The notes beneath the pieces are model-generated. The model was not told the DNA's origin, made no database searches, and saw only the letters and a list, made by a program, of their open reading frames with translations. The position numbers and the translations under genes were made by a program. From positions 372,001 to 436,000 of the forward strand of contig NZ_CP061169.1 of assembly GCF_011751765.2 (NCBI RefSeq): DNA of 64,000 bases. The letters are read 5' to 3'. The DNA comes from Paramicrobacterium chengjingii (lineage in GTDB: Bacteria > Actinomycetota > Actinomycetes > Actinomycetales > Microbacteriaceae). Positions 9,443 through 17,825 of the stretch are shown one piece after another; the first letter of the stretch is position 1; each line of letters starts with the position of its first letter.

Positions 9443-9467
9443 TGGTCAGACCATAGTGGTCAGACCA
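9443..9467. promoter_or_regulatory. Tandem FadR/LldR operator
   Basis: Two perfect copies of TGGTCAGACCA lie at 9443-9453 and 9457-9467, 14 bp centre to centre and 22-46 bases upstream of the regulator start. The TGGTCnGACCA core is the kind of site bound by PdhR/LldR-type FadR proteins. Confidence 0.75.
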
Positions 9468-9511
9468 CACAATACCACTGACTGGCTCGGGTTGGCAGCT
9501 GTAAGCGGGCG

Positions 9512-11347
9512 TTAGACGCCGCCTCCGCCCCCTCCGCCGCCACCGCCGCCAGCCGAGCCTCCTCCGCTCGAGCCGCCCGTGCTCGACGACGACGCGACGG
9601 CGCTCGTCGACAACGTCGAGATGCCACTCGAGAACGCCGAGGCGTTGAACCCTCCAGTGCCGTAGTACCACTCGGGCGTTGTACTGCCGGTGTATTGGTA
9701 AAGCACGACGAGTTGATCGGCCCACTGCTTTTCCTGGCCAAAGATCACGGCGAAAGGCAGAAGTTTCTCGTAGAGATGCAGCACCTGGCGCGCGTCGGTG
9801 GGGTCGAAGCTTCGTCGCTCAGCCCCGGACGGCGATTGCAGCATCCTGATTCGGTCGGCCTCTGCCCACCGGATGAACTCCTCAAGGCCTTTGAGATGAT
9901 CGCGCAACTCTGCGCCAGCGGAGGAAAGCGGTGTATATGCAACGAGCAGCAAGCAGACGACGAACGCCGCGATCGACGCCAGAAGCAACGCGATGGGCAG
10001 CCCCGGGTCAACGTGCAGAACGAGCGAGGCCGCTCCGAAACCGATCGACACCAGCATCACGAGAAAGCTGACCAGAAGGGTGCCTTTGCCTGCCTTGCTC
10101 AGATCAGTGCGGCGAACGCCGCGGCGTTTCAGAACATCCTTCGCCCAGGTGAGGGTGTCTTGAGCGACCTTCGAAAATCGCCGGTCGGTGCTGCCGAACT
10201 CGAAGATGGCACCGGCGGGGGCACCCCCGAACAGCCCGTACAACAGCATACGGCCATCGGCATCGGCTCTCGACGGATCAAGAAGCTGAGCCTGCAGCCG
10301 TGTGCCGCCGAACAGCTTTCGCTTTCCTTCGAGTATGCGGATGCTGCCCGTCACTGCCTGCTCAAGCACCTCGGCGGGAATTGCCTTCGCCTTCTTGCCG
10401 AGAAAGACCGCTGCCTGCAATGCATCGATGCCCTGTGGTGGCTCATACTCGGCGATGATCGTAGGGCGACCCGGAGCATCCTTGAGCGTACGAACGCGGG
10501 TGACGATCGCCGGAATGATCAGGGCGATGGCGGCGATCGTTGCCAGCAGCTGCAGCCAGCCCCACGGGCGGGCGAAGAACGAGGTGTCATACGGCGTGAA
10601 CGTACCCTGTTCGAACCCGACCGAGATGCTCATCGTCTCGTAGGGGCTCAGGTCATACGCGGATGCCGTCACAATCGCCGCGCCGTCGGCATCCGTCGTT
10701 GCTGAAATCGTGCACTGTTCCGTTGCGCCTTGAGCGCCTTTGTAGCAGGACTGCTCATCCGTGAGGGCGTCGACGAGGTCGGCGGGGACGTGCAGGGTCG
10801 CGGCCACGGAGCCGAACGGCTGAACCCAGTCGACACCGTTGACGTCCCAATAGAATTCGTCAGCATCGGTGTCGTCGAATGACCACGTGACGTGGCGAAG
10901 CGTGTAGGTGAAGACGAACGTCTGCGTGCCGTGCAGGTAGTTATCCGAGCGAGCCGTCATCTGGAACGTTCCGTCTTCGGAGTCGGTCTCGGCTGGGAAT
11001 TCGTTACCGTCGGCGTCGGTGATCGATACGAGCTCGGGCTCGAGAGGCTGCCCGTTGTAGGTGTCGGGGATGCTGCGTCGCATGCCGTGGTTCTGGTCGA
11101 AATCGGGGAAGTCTGCCGTGAACTCCTCGACGACCTCGAGCATGCTGCCGCCGTCATCATCACGACCGATCGTGTAGTCGACGTCGAGACTGCGAAAGTC
11201 GAAGTCGTCCACATCGCCTGCGACCGGGCCGATTGCTGCGAAGGCAGGTGCCGTTGTGGCGCCCGCAGCGACGGCTGCCGGCCCAGTCAGCATCGCCCCG
11301 ACGCTCGCCGCCCCCGCGACGATAATGATGCGTGCGATTCTCTCCAT
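9512..11347 (-). CDS. DUF2207 membrane protein
   Basis: This 611-aa protein has a signal peptide (MERIARIIIVAGAASVGAM, cleavage around residue 33) and an extracytoplasmic beta-rich DUF2207 domain containing DVDYTIGRDDDGGSMLEVVE and later FVFTYTLRHV. A transmembrane segment lies near residue 250 (WGWLQLLATIAAIALIIPAI), with two more near residue 400-450. A cytoplasmic region follows, and the C-terminus is almost pure Gly/Ser, ending in eleven glycines and Val. This poly-Gly end is characteristic of the family. A longer open frame continues upstream, but the ATG at 11347 directly precedes the signal peptide. The function of the family is unknown. Confidence 0.9.
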   Translation of the reverse strand: MERIARIIIVAGAASVGAMLTGPAAVAAGATTAPAFAAIGPVAGDVDDFDFRSLDVDYTIGRDDDGGSMLEVVEEFTADFPDFDQNHGMRRSIPDTYNGQPLEPELVSITDADGNEFPAETDSEDGTFQMTARSDNYLHGTQTFVFTYTLRHVTWSFDDTDADEFYWDVNGVDWVQPFGSVAATLHVPADLVDALTDEQSCYKGAQGATEQCTISATTDADGAAIVTASAYDLSPYETMSISVGFEQGTFTPYDTSFFARPWGWLQLLATIAAIALIIPAIVTRVRTLKDAPGRPTIIAEYEPPQGIDALQAAVFLGKKAKAIPAEVLEQAVTGSIRILEGKRKLFGGTRLQAQLLDPSRADADGRMLLYGLFGGAPAGAIFEFGSTDRRFSKVAQDTLTWAKDVLKRRGVRRTDLSKAGKGTLLVSFLVMLVSIGFGAASLVLHVDPGLPIALLLASIAAFVVCLLLVAYTPLSSAGAELRDHLKGLEEFIRWAEADRIRMLQSPSGAERRSFDPTDARQVLHLYEKLLPFAVIFGQEKQWADQLVVLYQYTGSTTPEWYYGTGGFNASAFSSGISTLSTSAVASSSSTGGSSGGGSAGGGGGGGGGGGV

Positions 11348-11407
11348 GATCCGGAGTCTATCGACGCGAGTGGGCCCGTCCGCAATGGGGAGGGGTACCC
11401 TCGATGA

Positions 11408-12325
11408 GTGCCGATCTCCCCTCTTCCGCAGCGCCACGGGCTCGATGCCGCGTGGGTGCGAACCCCACGCGAACGCCGGTGGAAGACAATGCGGCAGTTT
11501 CTCGTCGAGCGACTCCCGAAACTGGCACCCGAGCGTATCGACGAGATGCTCGCGAACGGCGAATTCGCAGGCGACGCAGGGCTTCCGTTTTCCGCAAATG
11601 CCACCTACACACCGCATACCTTCGTCTGGTTTCACCGTGATCTGCGCGACGAGATCGAGGTGCCTTTCGAGCTTGACGTGCTGCATCGTGACGACCGCAT
11701 CGTCGTGATCGACAAGCCGCACTTTCTCTCGACGATTCCCCGCGGAAGGCACGTGACGCAGAGTGTCGTGGTGAAGGCCCGCCGCATGCTCGACATGCCA
11801 CAGCTCGTCCCCGCGCACAGGCTCGATCGCATCACTGCCGGAGTGCTGCTTCTGACGGCTTCTCGTGAGTGGCGGGGCGCGTACCAGACCATGTTTGACC
11901 GTCGTGAGGTCGAGAAGGAATATGAGGCGATCGCCGCGGCACCAGGTGATCGTGAGCTGCCGGCAACCGTGCGCAGTCACATCGTCAAGATCCACGGGGA
12001 GATGCGTGCCTACGACGTGGCGGATCGTGAGCCGAACTCAGAGACCCGAATCGAGCTGGTTGAGCAGAATGGCGCTCTCGGTCGCTATCGCGCGATTCCC
12101 CGCACGGGCAAGACGCACCAGATTCGCCTGCACATGAATGATCTCGGGCTGCCGATCGTGAATGATCCGTTCTACCCGGACGTCGTCGATGTCTCCATTG
12201 ATGACTTCTCGGCACCGTTGCAACTACTGGCGAAGACTCTGCGTTTCATCGACCCTGTTGACGGCACGACGCGAGAGTTCCAGAGCGCGCGCACCCTTGA
12301 GGCGTGGGAGTCTTCCAGTCGATAA
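11408..12325 (+). CDS. RluA-family pseudouridine synthase
   Basis: This 305-aa protein starts at a GTG. The catalytic motif HRLDRITAGVLLLT (catalytic Asp, near residue 138) and the late RTGKTHQIRLHMNDLGLPIVND segment are the hallmarks of RluA-type enzymes, which isomerise uridine in 23S rRNA or tRNA. The N-terminal about 85 residues look like the short, S4-like leader of actinobacterial members. It is divergent from the DUF2207 gene with a 60-bp gap and convergent with the MarR gene, and appears monocistronic. The RNA target is not predictable. Confidence 0.9.
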   Translation: MPISPLPQRHGLDAAWVRTPRERRWKTMRQFLVERLPKLAPERIDEMLANGEFAGDAGLPFSANATYTPHTFVWFHRDLRDEIEVPFELDVLHRDDRIVVIDKPHFLSTIPRGRHVTQSVVVKARRMLDMPQLVPAHRLDRITAGVLLLTASREWRGAYQTMFDRREVEKEYEAIAAAPGDRELPATVRSHIVKIHGEMRAYDVADREPNSETRIELVEQNGALGRYRAIPRTGKTHQIRLHMNDLGLPIVNDPFYPDVVDVSIDDFSAPLQLLAKTLRFIDPVDGTTREFQSARTLEAWESSSR

Positions 12326-12333
12326 CCGTGGAA

Positions 12334-12795
12334 TCAGTCGTCGGAGGAACCGGGATGCTGCTCGGTGACAACACGGTGCAGAAACTCACGAAGACTCTGG
12401 GCTTCGTGGTCGTTCAGCGTAGAGAGGTACGCATCTTCCGCTTCGTGCTCGACGCGTGACGCCTCGTGAAAGAGGTGCTGTCCCTCATCGGTCAGCTCGA
12501 CGACGTTGCGTCGTCGATCGTGAACGAGCGGATGCCGCGACACGATCTTCTTCGCTTCGAGCCCGTCGAGCAACGCGACCATCGTCGTGCGGTCCACTCC
12601 GAGAAGCTGCGAGACTTCCTGCTGGGATGTGGACTGTCGCGATGCCACGACACGCAGCACGCCCAGATCACGTGAATCGATGCCGAACGGCTCGAGGGCC
12701 TCGGTTGTGGCTGCGATCAGCTGCAGGGTGGCGTGTTTCAGCAGGTACCCCAGAACGCTCGTCACCTCGCGGCCAAGGTCATCAGGGCTCGACAT
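12334..12795 (-). CDS. MarR-family transcriptional regulator
   Basis: This 153-aa winged-helix protein contains the MarR core STSQQEVSQLLGVDRTTMVALLDGLE followed by the wing VHDRRRNVVELTDEG at about residues 90-105. It is divergent from the NAD-dependent epimerase at 12865, and the 69-bp gap contains a palindrome at 12819-12839. It is therefore the likely repressor of that gene and of itself. The inducer is unknown. Confidence 0.93.
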   Translation of the reverse strand: MSSPDDLGREVTSVLGYLLKHATLQLIAATTEALEPFGIDSRDLGVLRVVASRQSTSQQEVSQLLGVDRTTMVALLDGLEAKKIVSRHPLVHDRRRNVVELTDEGQHLFHEASRVEHEAEDAYLSTLNDHEAQSLREFLHRVVTEQHPGSSDD

Positions 12796-12818
12796 GTGTC
12801 AATTGTAGCGCTACGCTG

Positions 12819-12839
12819 ATCGTCAGTAATACTGATGAT
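12819..12839. promoter_or_regulatory. MarR-type operator
   Basis: ATCGTCAGTA-A-TACTGATGAT is a near-perfect 21-bp palindrome with one mismatch between the arms. It is centred between the divergent MarR and epimerase genes, and a further half-like repeat (GATCAGTAAT) follows towards the epimerase. Confidence 0.65.
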
Positions 12840-12864
12840 CAGTAATGCGACTGAAGGGATAATC

Positions 12865-13809
12865 ATGATCTTGATCACGGGCGGAACCGGATTTATCGGT
12901 TCGCACACGGTACGGGCGCTCCACGAACTCGGGGAGACCTGCCTTCTGTTTCAGCGCAGCGCCACGAGCATCCCAGACCACCTCGCCGACGTTCCCGTTC
13001 TGGTGGAACAGGGCGACGTCACAGATCGGGATGCCGTGCTCGATGTCGGACGACGTCACCGAATCACGGGAATCGTGCATCTCGCGGGGTATGCCGAGTG
13101 GTTGTCGGGCCCCGACGCTGCTGCTCCCGCGGCACGCAGGGCACTGAGCCCCCTCTTCAACATCATTGATGCAGCACAGACGTGGGGAGTCGACCGGGTC
13201 AGCGTCGCGAGCACGATCGGTGTTTACGGTGGCGTTGACGCGGAAGGGCCCCTGCGTGAAGACATGCCTGTCTTGCTCTCGGCGCCGCACCCGATTCCAC
13301 GGTCGAAGAAGATCAGCGAGCTGCTGACCGAGCAGCTTGCCGAAGCATCCGGAATTGAGATCATCAACCTCCGGATCTCTGGCACATGGGGGCCTCGAGG
13401 GCATGACGACCCGTTCTTCGCTGCGCCCGCGCTGGTTCACGCAGCCGCACGGGGGCGCGCCCCCGACTTCTCGGCGCAGATCGCCCAGCCTTACGCCGAC
13501 GACGCTCTCGATCTCTGTTACGTCAAAGACACGGGGCGGGCCATCGCCATGCTCCAGCGTGCCGACACCCTCTCGCACCGCACCTACAACATCGGATCCG
13601 GACGTTCAACCTCCAATGCCGACATTATGACAGCGCTCTCTGACGTCGGCGCGCCCGTTGAATATGAGCTGCCGACTGGGGCGACATCGTCAATGCCTCC
13701 GATGGACATTGAACGTCTCGCCAAGGACACGGGATTCGCGCCCGAGTACGACACAGAGCGTGCGGTCGCTGACTATCTCGCGTGGCTGAAGGCGGGAAAC
13801 GTCCGCTAG
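12865..13809 (+). CDS. NAD-dependent epimerase/dehydratase-family protein (atypical)
   Basis: This 314-aa extended-SDR protein starts at the ATG at 12865, with GAAGGGA six bases upstream. The NAD-binding motif is GGTGFIG at residues 6-12. The region where extended SDRs carry YxxxK reads IPRSK, so the Lys is present but the catalytic Tyr position appears to be Ile. The enzyme may therefore be catalytically altered or be an NmrA-like sensor or reductase. It is controlled, by context, by the divergent MarR regulator. Substrate unknown. Confidence 0.85.
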   Translation: MILITGGTGFIGSHTVRALHELGETCLLFQRSATSIPDHLADVPVLVEQGDVTDRDAVLDVGRRHRITGIVHLAGYAEWLSGPDAAAPAARRALSPLFNIIDAAQTWGVDRVSVASTIGVYGGVDAEGPLREDMPVLLSAPHPIPRSKKISELLTEQLAEASGIEIINLRISGTWGPRGHDDPFFAAPALVHAAARGRAPDFSAQIAQPYADDALDLCYVKDTGRAIAMLQRADTLSHRTYNIGSGRSTSNADIMTALSDVGAPVEYELPTGATSSMPPMDIERLAKDTGFAPEYDTERAVADYLAWLKAGNVR

Positions 13810-13828
13810 CAGACGCTCTCGCCTACGA

Positions 13829-14335
13829 CTATTCGTCGAAAGGGCTGGAATTCGGCACCCAGGGGGCATCGTGCTCGTGATCCTCTGGATATGCCGTGGG
13901 CACGAGAATCTGGCCGGGATAAATCGTGCTGCGGCAGTCGAATGCGGGCTCCACATCGACGGTCTCGAGTTGCCACCACCGGCGGTCGAAGCGGTCGCAG
14001 ATCACGCTGGCAACGTCACCTGACGTGACTTCGTAGTACCAGTAGCCGGCGTCGTCTTGCAGAGCTTCACCCGATGCGCCCTCGCGGGCGCCCAGGTCTT
14101 CGATGTCTGCCGGGTCGAACTCCCCGGCGGCATCCTCGTCTGAATCGCTCGTGTCCGCGTCGTCGCCTTCTGGTGCGGGCACCTGAGTAGGTTCCGCTAT
14201 GACAGACGGCGTCGGCCGTGGTGCCGCAGAATCGTTTTCTGCGTCAGAATCACCTGACGAGCAGCCGACCACACCCAGTGCGAGCCCGAGCGAGAGGGCG
14301 CACGCCAGCATCCGTGTTCTGCTCGAGCGTTCCAT
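13829..14335 (-). CDS. Lipoprotein with LysM-like C-terminal region
   Basis: This 168-aa protein has a lipoprotein signal (LALGVVGC, lipobox Cys25), then a Ser/Asp/Pro-rich linker of about 60 residues rich in acidic residues. A C-terminal segment follows (YYEVTSGDVASVICDRF, then a cysteine pair and STIYPGQILVP) that resembles a LysM fold: a V..GD..S/A.I start and an .I.PGQ.L end. It is likely anchored on the outer face of the membrane, with possible peptidoglycan contact. It is convergent with the epimerase gene (19-bp gap). Function unknown. Confidence 0.8.
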   Translation of the reverse strand: MERSSRTRMLACALSLGLALGVVGCSSGDSDAENDSAAPRPTPSVIAEPTQVPAPEGDDADTSDSDEDAAGEFDPADIEDLGAREGASGEALQDDAGYWYYEVTSGDVASVICDRFDRRWWQLETVDVEPAFDCRSTIYPGQILVPTAYPEDHEHDAPWVPNSSPFDE

Positions 14336-14428
14336 GCGGGGGACTCTACCAGCCGTTTGCCGACGATCTCAGCTGTGAAACTCAGGCAGTATTGTGGCGG
14401 TAGTCGCCGCGGATTTTCGGAGGTGCGT

Positions 14429-15169
14429 GTGAGCGAGTCAAACAACGTGACGTGGATTATCGGTGCGAGCTCTGGCGTTGGGGCCTCCAGTGCTGTCGCG
14501 CTCGCGACATCTGGTCGCACGCTCGTGCTCAGCGGGCGACGCGTCGCGTCTCTCGAGAAGGTGCGTGCGCAGGTAGAGAAACGGGGCGGAACGGCACTTG
14601 CCCTTCCCATGGATGCCTCGGACGACGTCGCGACACGAGAAACTCTCGACCGCATCCACGCTGAGGCTGGATCTGTGTCCGAGGTGGTGTTTTGCGCTGG
14701 GCTCAATGTGCCGAAGCGCAACTGGGATCTTCTCGAGATCTCCGAGTTTCAGGCAGTTGTCGAGACGAACCTCACGTCGGTTGCACGAGGCATGGCCGCG
14801 GTACTGCCTGACATGCGGGCCAACGGCGGTGGCCGGGTTGTCGTTATCTCATCGTGGGCGGGCTGGTCGTTCGGGCGCGGAGCGGGCGTGGCGTACTCCG
14901 CGAGTAAGACGGGGCTCACCTCACTGACTGAATCGCTCAATGATCAAGAGAGTGCACATGGCATCAGTGCGACGGTGATTTGTCCGGGGGATATCGACAC
15001 GGAGTTCGTAGACAAACGTCCGGCGGTCCCGGATGCTGAGGCGCGCACGCGCATGCTCAGTCCTGACGATGTGGCGCGTGCAGTCGCGTTTGTGCTCGAC
15101 TCTCCGGCCGAGGTCTGTGTCAATGAGCTGGTCATTTCACCAGTGCACAGTCACTCGTACGGTAAGTAG
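14429..15169 (+). CDS. Short-chain dehydrogenase/reductase
   Basis: This 246-aa classical SDR has the cofactor motif GASSGVG at residues 11-17, Ser in VVVISSWAG and the catalytic YSASK near residue 153. The GTG at 14429 has GGAGG five bases upstream and gives the usual distance to the glycine motif; a longer frame from 14357 is less likely. It stands alone, divergent from the lipoprotein gene. Substrate unknown. Confidence 0.88.
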   Translation: MSESNNVTWIIGASSGVGASSAVALATSGRTLVLSGRRVASLEKVRAQVEKRGGTALALPMDASDDVATRETLDRIHAEAGSVSEVVFCAGLNVPKRNWDLLEISEFQAVVETNLTSVARGMAAVLPDMRANGGGRVVVISSWAGWSFGRGAGVAYSASKTGLTSLTESLNDQESAHGISATVICPGDIDTEFVDKRPAVPDAEARTRMLSPDDVARAVAFVLDSPAEVCVNELVISPVHSHSYGK

Positions 15170-15192
15170 CTGTCGGGAGTGGGAACGGAATC

Positions 15193-15240
15193 GCCGTAGC
15201 CGAAGCTATAGTCCTAGCCGCAGCCGTAGCTATAGCCCTA
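15193..15240. repeat. Two 24-bp tandem units downstream of the SDR
   Basis: Units at 15193-15216 and 15217-15240 differ at three positions and share GCCG-AGCCG-AGCTATAG-CCTA. Each contains the palindromic core TAGCTATAG. The tract lies in the 184-bp gap between convergent genes and has no spacer structure; it may act as a terminator region or be decaying repeat DNA. Confidence 0.7.
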
Positions 15241-15354
15241 GTCGCACGGCCTCAAAGCGGCGCGGTCGCACAAGCCTCAGTGGCCACCGGCGCACTCCGC
15301 GTAGCGCTTCGAGTCTTGTACTCGTGCGTGGTGTTCCCGGGGCCGCCGCGTACG

Positions 15355-16821
15355 TCAGGTGCGCGGCCTGGTATCTCGGCCGGGGCCAGGTGGGTCGCGG
15401 CCGTCGTCTGACGAGCTGTCTCCTGGCTTGCGCCGCCTGCCGAGATACCGTCGGTTGACGTACCAGTCTGGTGGAACGAGTCTCGGGTGGCCTGTGTCGT
15501 CTCTGATGAGAGCCCATTCGCCTCGTTCAACCAGACGGTGATGAAACCAACACAACATGACACCGTTGGTGGCGTCGGTCTTCCCGTCTTTCGCCCACCC
15601 CTGCACATGGTGTGCTTCACACAGCCAGGCGGGGATGTCACAGTCGGCGGCAACACACGTGCCGCCATCACGGGCGATCAGGGCGAGGCGTTGCTTCGGG
15701 GTGAACTCACGTCTGGCATACCCGAGGTTCAGCACGTCACCGTCACTGCCGATAACAACCTGGCGGGTGTCTCCGTCGCATCGCATCTGCTTCACGAACG
15801 ACATGGGAAGCGGTGCTGGTGTGCCCGGAGACCAGGCCGCACCCGTACCCGCATCAAGGTCAGTGTCTTTCACGGTGACCAGCACGGTGGGTCCTCTGCC
15901 GTGGAGTTTGGGCGCGGACTGTTGTTTCCCGGTGCCGCCGATGATCGCGGTGAACACGTCGGCACGTTCCTGCTGCTTCGACCGTGCTTCCGGTTCTTCA
16001 CCGTGGGCTGCGAGTTCTTCGGTCTCCATGAACTTTGGTGACGTTCTCTTGGACATGAATGCGTCAAACACCGGTGTCACCTGTGCCGCCTGTTCCGGGG
16101 AGAGAGTGCCGGTGATTCTCATACTCCCGTCGTCCTGGTGACGAAACACCAGAGCACGTGCTTCATGGAGTTCTTCCGCTGTGGGTTCCACACCATCCGG
16201 ATCAAGTGCGACACAGAACATGCGGGCCTGCTGACGCAGGGCATCCGCCGTGACGGGAACCTCACCGTATGCACCCGTCGCGTTGCCGAGCAGTGTGCTC
16301 TCGGCCCACTCTGCTTGTTCCGGTGCCACCCGAGACAGTACCGGCGCCAACGCCGACGTGATCACCTCAGCAACATCCAAACCGATCGTGCCCTCAGCAA
16401 GCGCCGCAGCCGTCTGGGTGAAGACCGGATCGAGAGGCAACCCCGTGTCGGACACCCGCGGTGTCGCCTGTTCGGCGACTTTCGTGTATCGGTGCGCTGT
16501 GGAGTTCTTCACCCCCGTCACCTTCTCAAACAAAGCTGTCGGGGACGAGGACCCGTGACGGGCAGCAAGACCATCAAATCCAGCATCGGTATTGGAGCGC
16601 CGGGCAATGTCCCCGACGTTGAAGATCTGGCGGCCCTCGACGAGGCGGGTGATGTTCCCCAGAACACCGACGTAGGTCAGCAGAGCATCGGCCGACAACG
16701 CCGCCGGATCGACCGAGGCAAGCTCAGCAGCGCTAGCAAGCGTGTTCTCCGCAACACGCACAGCCACAGCATCCGGACCCTCCACAGGCTCGAAATCGGA
16801 GACTGTCGCTGTGTTTCGCAT
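15355..16821 (-). CDS. DUF222 (13E12-type) HNH endonuclease-domain protein
   Basis: This 488-aa protein has an N-terminal DUF222 region of about 300 residues (including DAALLTYVGVLGNITRLVE-like helices and DPDGVEPTAEELHEARAL). A C-terminal HNH domain follows: CVAADCDIPAWLCEAHHVQGW, then TNGVMLCWFHHRLV, with paired Cys and His residues for metal and catalysis. This 13E12-repeat-type family is common and often multicopy in actinobacteria. It is not part of a recognisable phage or mobile element here. The start is the ATG at 16821; a GTG two codons earlier is possible. Physiological role unknown. Confidence 0.92.
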   Translation of the reverse strand: MRNTATVSDFEPVEGPDAVAVRVAENTLASAAELASVDPAALSADALLTYVGVLGNITRLVEGRQIFNVGDIARRSNTDAGFDGLAARHGSSSPTALFEKVTGVKNSTAHRYTKVAEQATPRVSDTGLPLDPVFTQTAAALAEGTIGLDVAEVITSALAPVLSRVAPEQAEWAESTLLGNATGAYGEVPVTADALRQQARMFCVALDPDGVEPTAEELHEARALVFRHQDDGSMRITGTLSPEQAAQVTPVFDAFMSKRTSPKFMETEELAAHGEEPEARSKQQERADVFTAIIGGTGKQQSAPKLHGRGPTVLVTVKDTDLDAGTGAAWSPGTPAPLPMSFVKQMRCDGDTRQVVIGSDGDVLNLGYARREFTPKQRLALIARDGGTCVAADCDIPAWLCEAHHVQGWAKDGKTDATNGVMLCWFHHRLVERGEWALIRDDTGHPRLVPPDWYVNRRYLGRRRKPGDSSSDDGRDPPGPGRDTRPRT

Positions 16822-16940
16822 GACCACAGTCTTCCAGCACCCACCGACATTCCTACCGACACAAACCCCCGATCACACCACCATTGTGGATTACTCGCAA
16901 AACTTTCTACCTGTGGACGACAAAGCTGCAAGCTGCACCC

Positions 16941-16960
16941 CGCGACAAATTGTTGTCGCG
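16941..16960 (-). terminator. Hairpin after the GntR gene
   Basis: The arms CGCGACAA (16941-16948) and TTGTCGCG (16953-16960) form a perfect 8-bp stem with a four-base loop. The hairpin starts 12 bases after the stop of the GntR gene on the minus strand. No clear U-tract follows. Confidence 0.5.
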
Positions 16961-16972
16961 TCAGAACCTCAT

Positions 16973-17794
16973 CTATTCGCGCGACGTGTCGCGGCTGCCG
17001 CGACTCTCGAGTAGATGCCCCACCTCTGCGAGTGTCGCGAACATGATCTCGTTCACGGCTTTCTGCGCAGCATCCGGGTCACGACGCGCAAGGGCCTCGG
17101 CTAGCTCGACGTGGCGCCCCGCTGACGCCGAGTCGAGGCTCTGCGCGGTTGAATACGAGCGCGACGCATTGCTGCCGCGAATATGCAACGCCGTCGAGAC
17201 AGTGTCGGCGAACTGGCCGATAACCGCATTGCCGGTGCCCTCGAGCATGAGCCGATGAAGGGTGGCGTCAGCGGCGAAGAACGTGTGCGGATCACGGTCT
17301 TCGTAGGCACGCTGCATCGTGTATCCGGCTTCGACGACGGAGGCACGAGCATCGTCGCTCATACGCAGTGCGGCGAAATGAGCTGCGGCATGCTCGATGC
17401 CGAGACGCAGTTCAAGCAGCTCATACATCTGCTGAAGGTATTCAGGGCCCTCGCCGCGCCACTCGACGACGTGTGGATTGAGTAGATCCCACTGATCACG
17501 CGGCTGCACACGTGTGCCGCGCTGCGGGCGTGACTCGACGAGTCCCATCGAGCTGAGCGTGCGAATTCCTTCACGCACGACGGAGCGTGAAATGCCGAGT
17601 TGTTCACACACTTGTTCCGCATAGATGATCGATCCGATGGGGAGCTCTCCCGTGACGATCTGCTGCCCGATGACGTCAACGACGCGGTCGTACAGGCCGT
17701 GCCCGCGTCGCGTATTGAAGCGGGTGCGGGGCGGAGGCAGTGGCGGCACATCCGAGCGCCACATGATGGCGTCTCGTTGATCATCTTCTTTCAT
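16973..17794 (-). CDS. FadR-type GntR-family regulator of a sugar cluster
   Basis: This 273-aa protein has a winged helix at about residues 30-95 (GQQIVTGELPIGSIIYAEQV, then LGISRSVVREGIRTLSSMGLVESRPQRGT) and an FCD domain with the metal-site pattern AADATLHRLMLEGTGN. The ATG at 17794 follows GGAGGGG by six bases; the open frame extends further up but would run into the SDR gene. It lies 31 bp downstream of the SDR in the same orientation and is divergent from the sugar importer at 18751. It probably controls both units in response to a sugar acid or sugar. Confidence 0.9.
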   Translation of the reverse strand: MKEDDQRDAIMWRSDVPPLPPPRTRFNTRRGHGLYDRVVDVIGQQIVTGELPIGSIIYAEQVCEQLGISRSVVREGIRTLSSMGLVESRPQRGTRVQPRDQWDLLNPHVVEWRGEGPEYLQQMYELLELRLGIEHAAAHFAALRMSDDARASVVEAGYTMQRAYEDRDPHTFFAADATLHRLMLEGTGNAVIGQFADTVSTALHIRGSNASRSYSTAQSLDSASAGRHVELAEALARRDPDAAQKAVNEIMFATLAEVGHLLESRGSRDTSRE

Positions 17795-17825
17795 GCCGCA
17801 CCCCTCCGCGATGTGCTTTCGCGCT

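Noticed and set aside
9695..10705. Open frame of 336 codons on the + strand within the DUF2207 gene
   Set aside because: It is fully antisense to a gene with signal peptide, membrane segments and a family-typical end; no motif and no ribosome-binding site.
15193..15240. Possible CRISPR or REP-type array
   Set aside because: There are only two directly adjacent units with no spacers, and no cas genes anywhere in the window.
15355..16821. HNH protein as evidence for a prophage or mobile element
   Set aside because: The DUF222/13E12 architecture is a chromosomal actinobacterial family, and there are no integrase, terminase, capsid or terminal repeats nearby.
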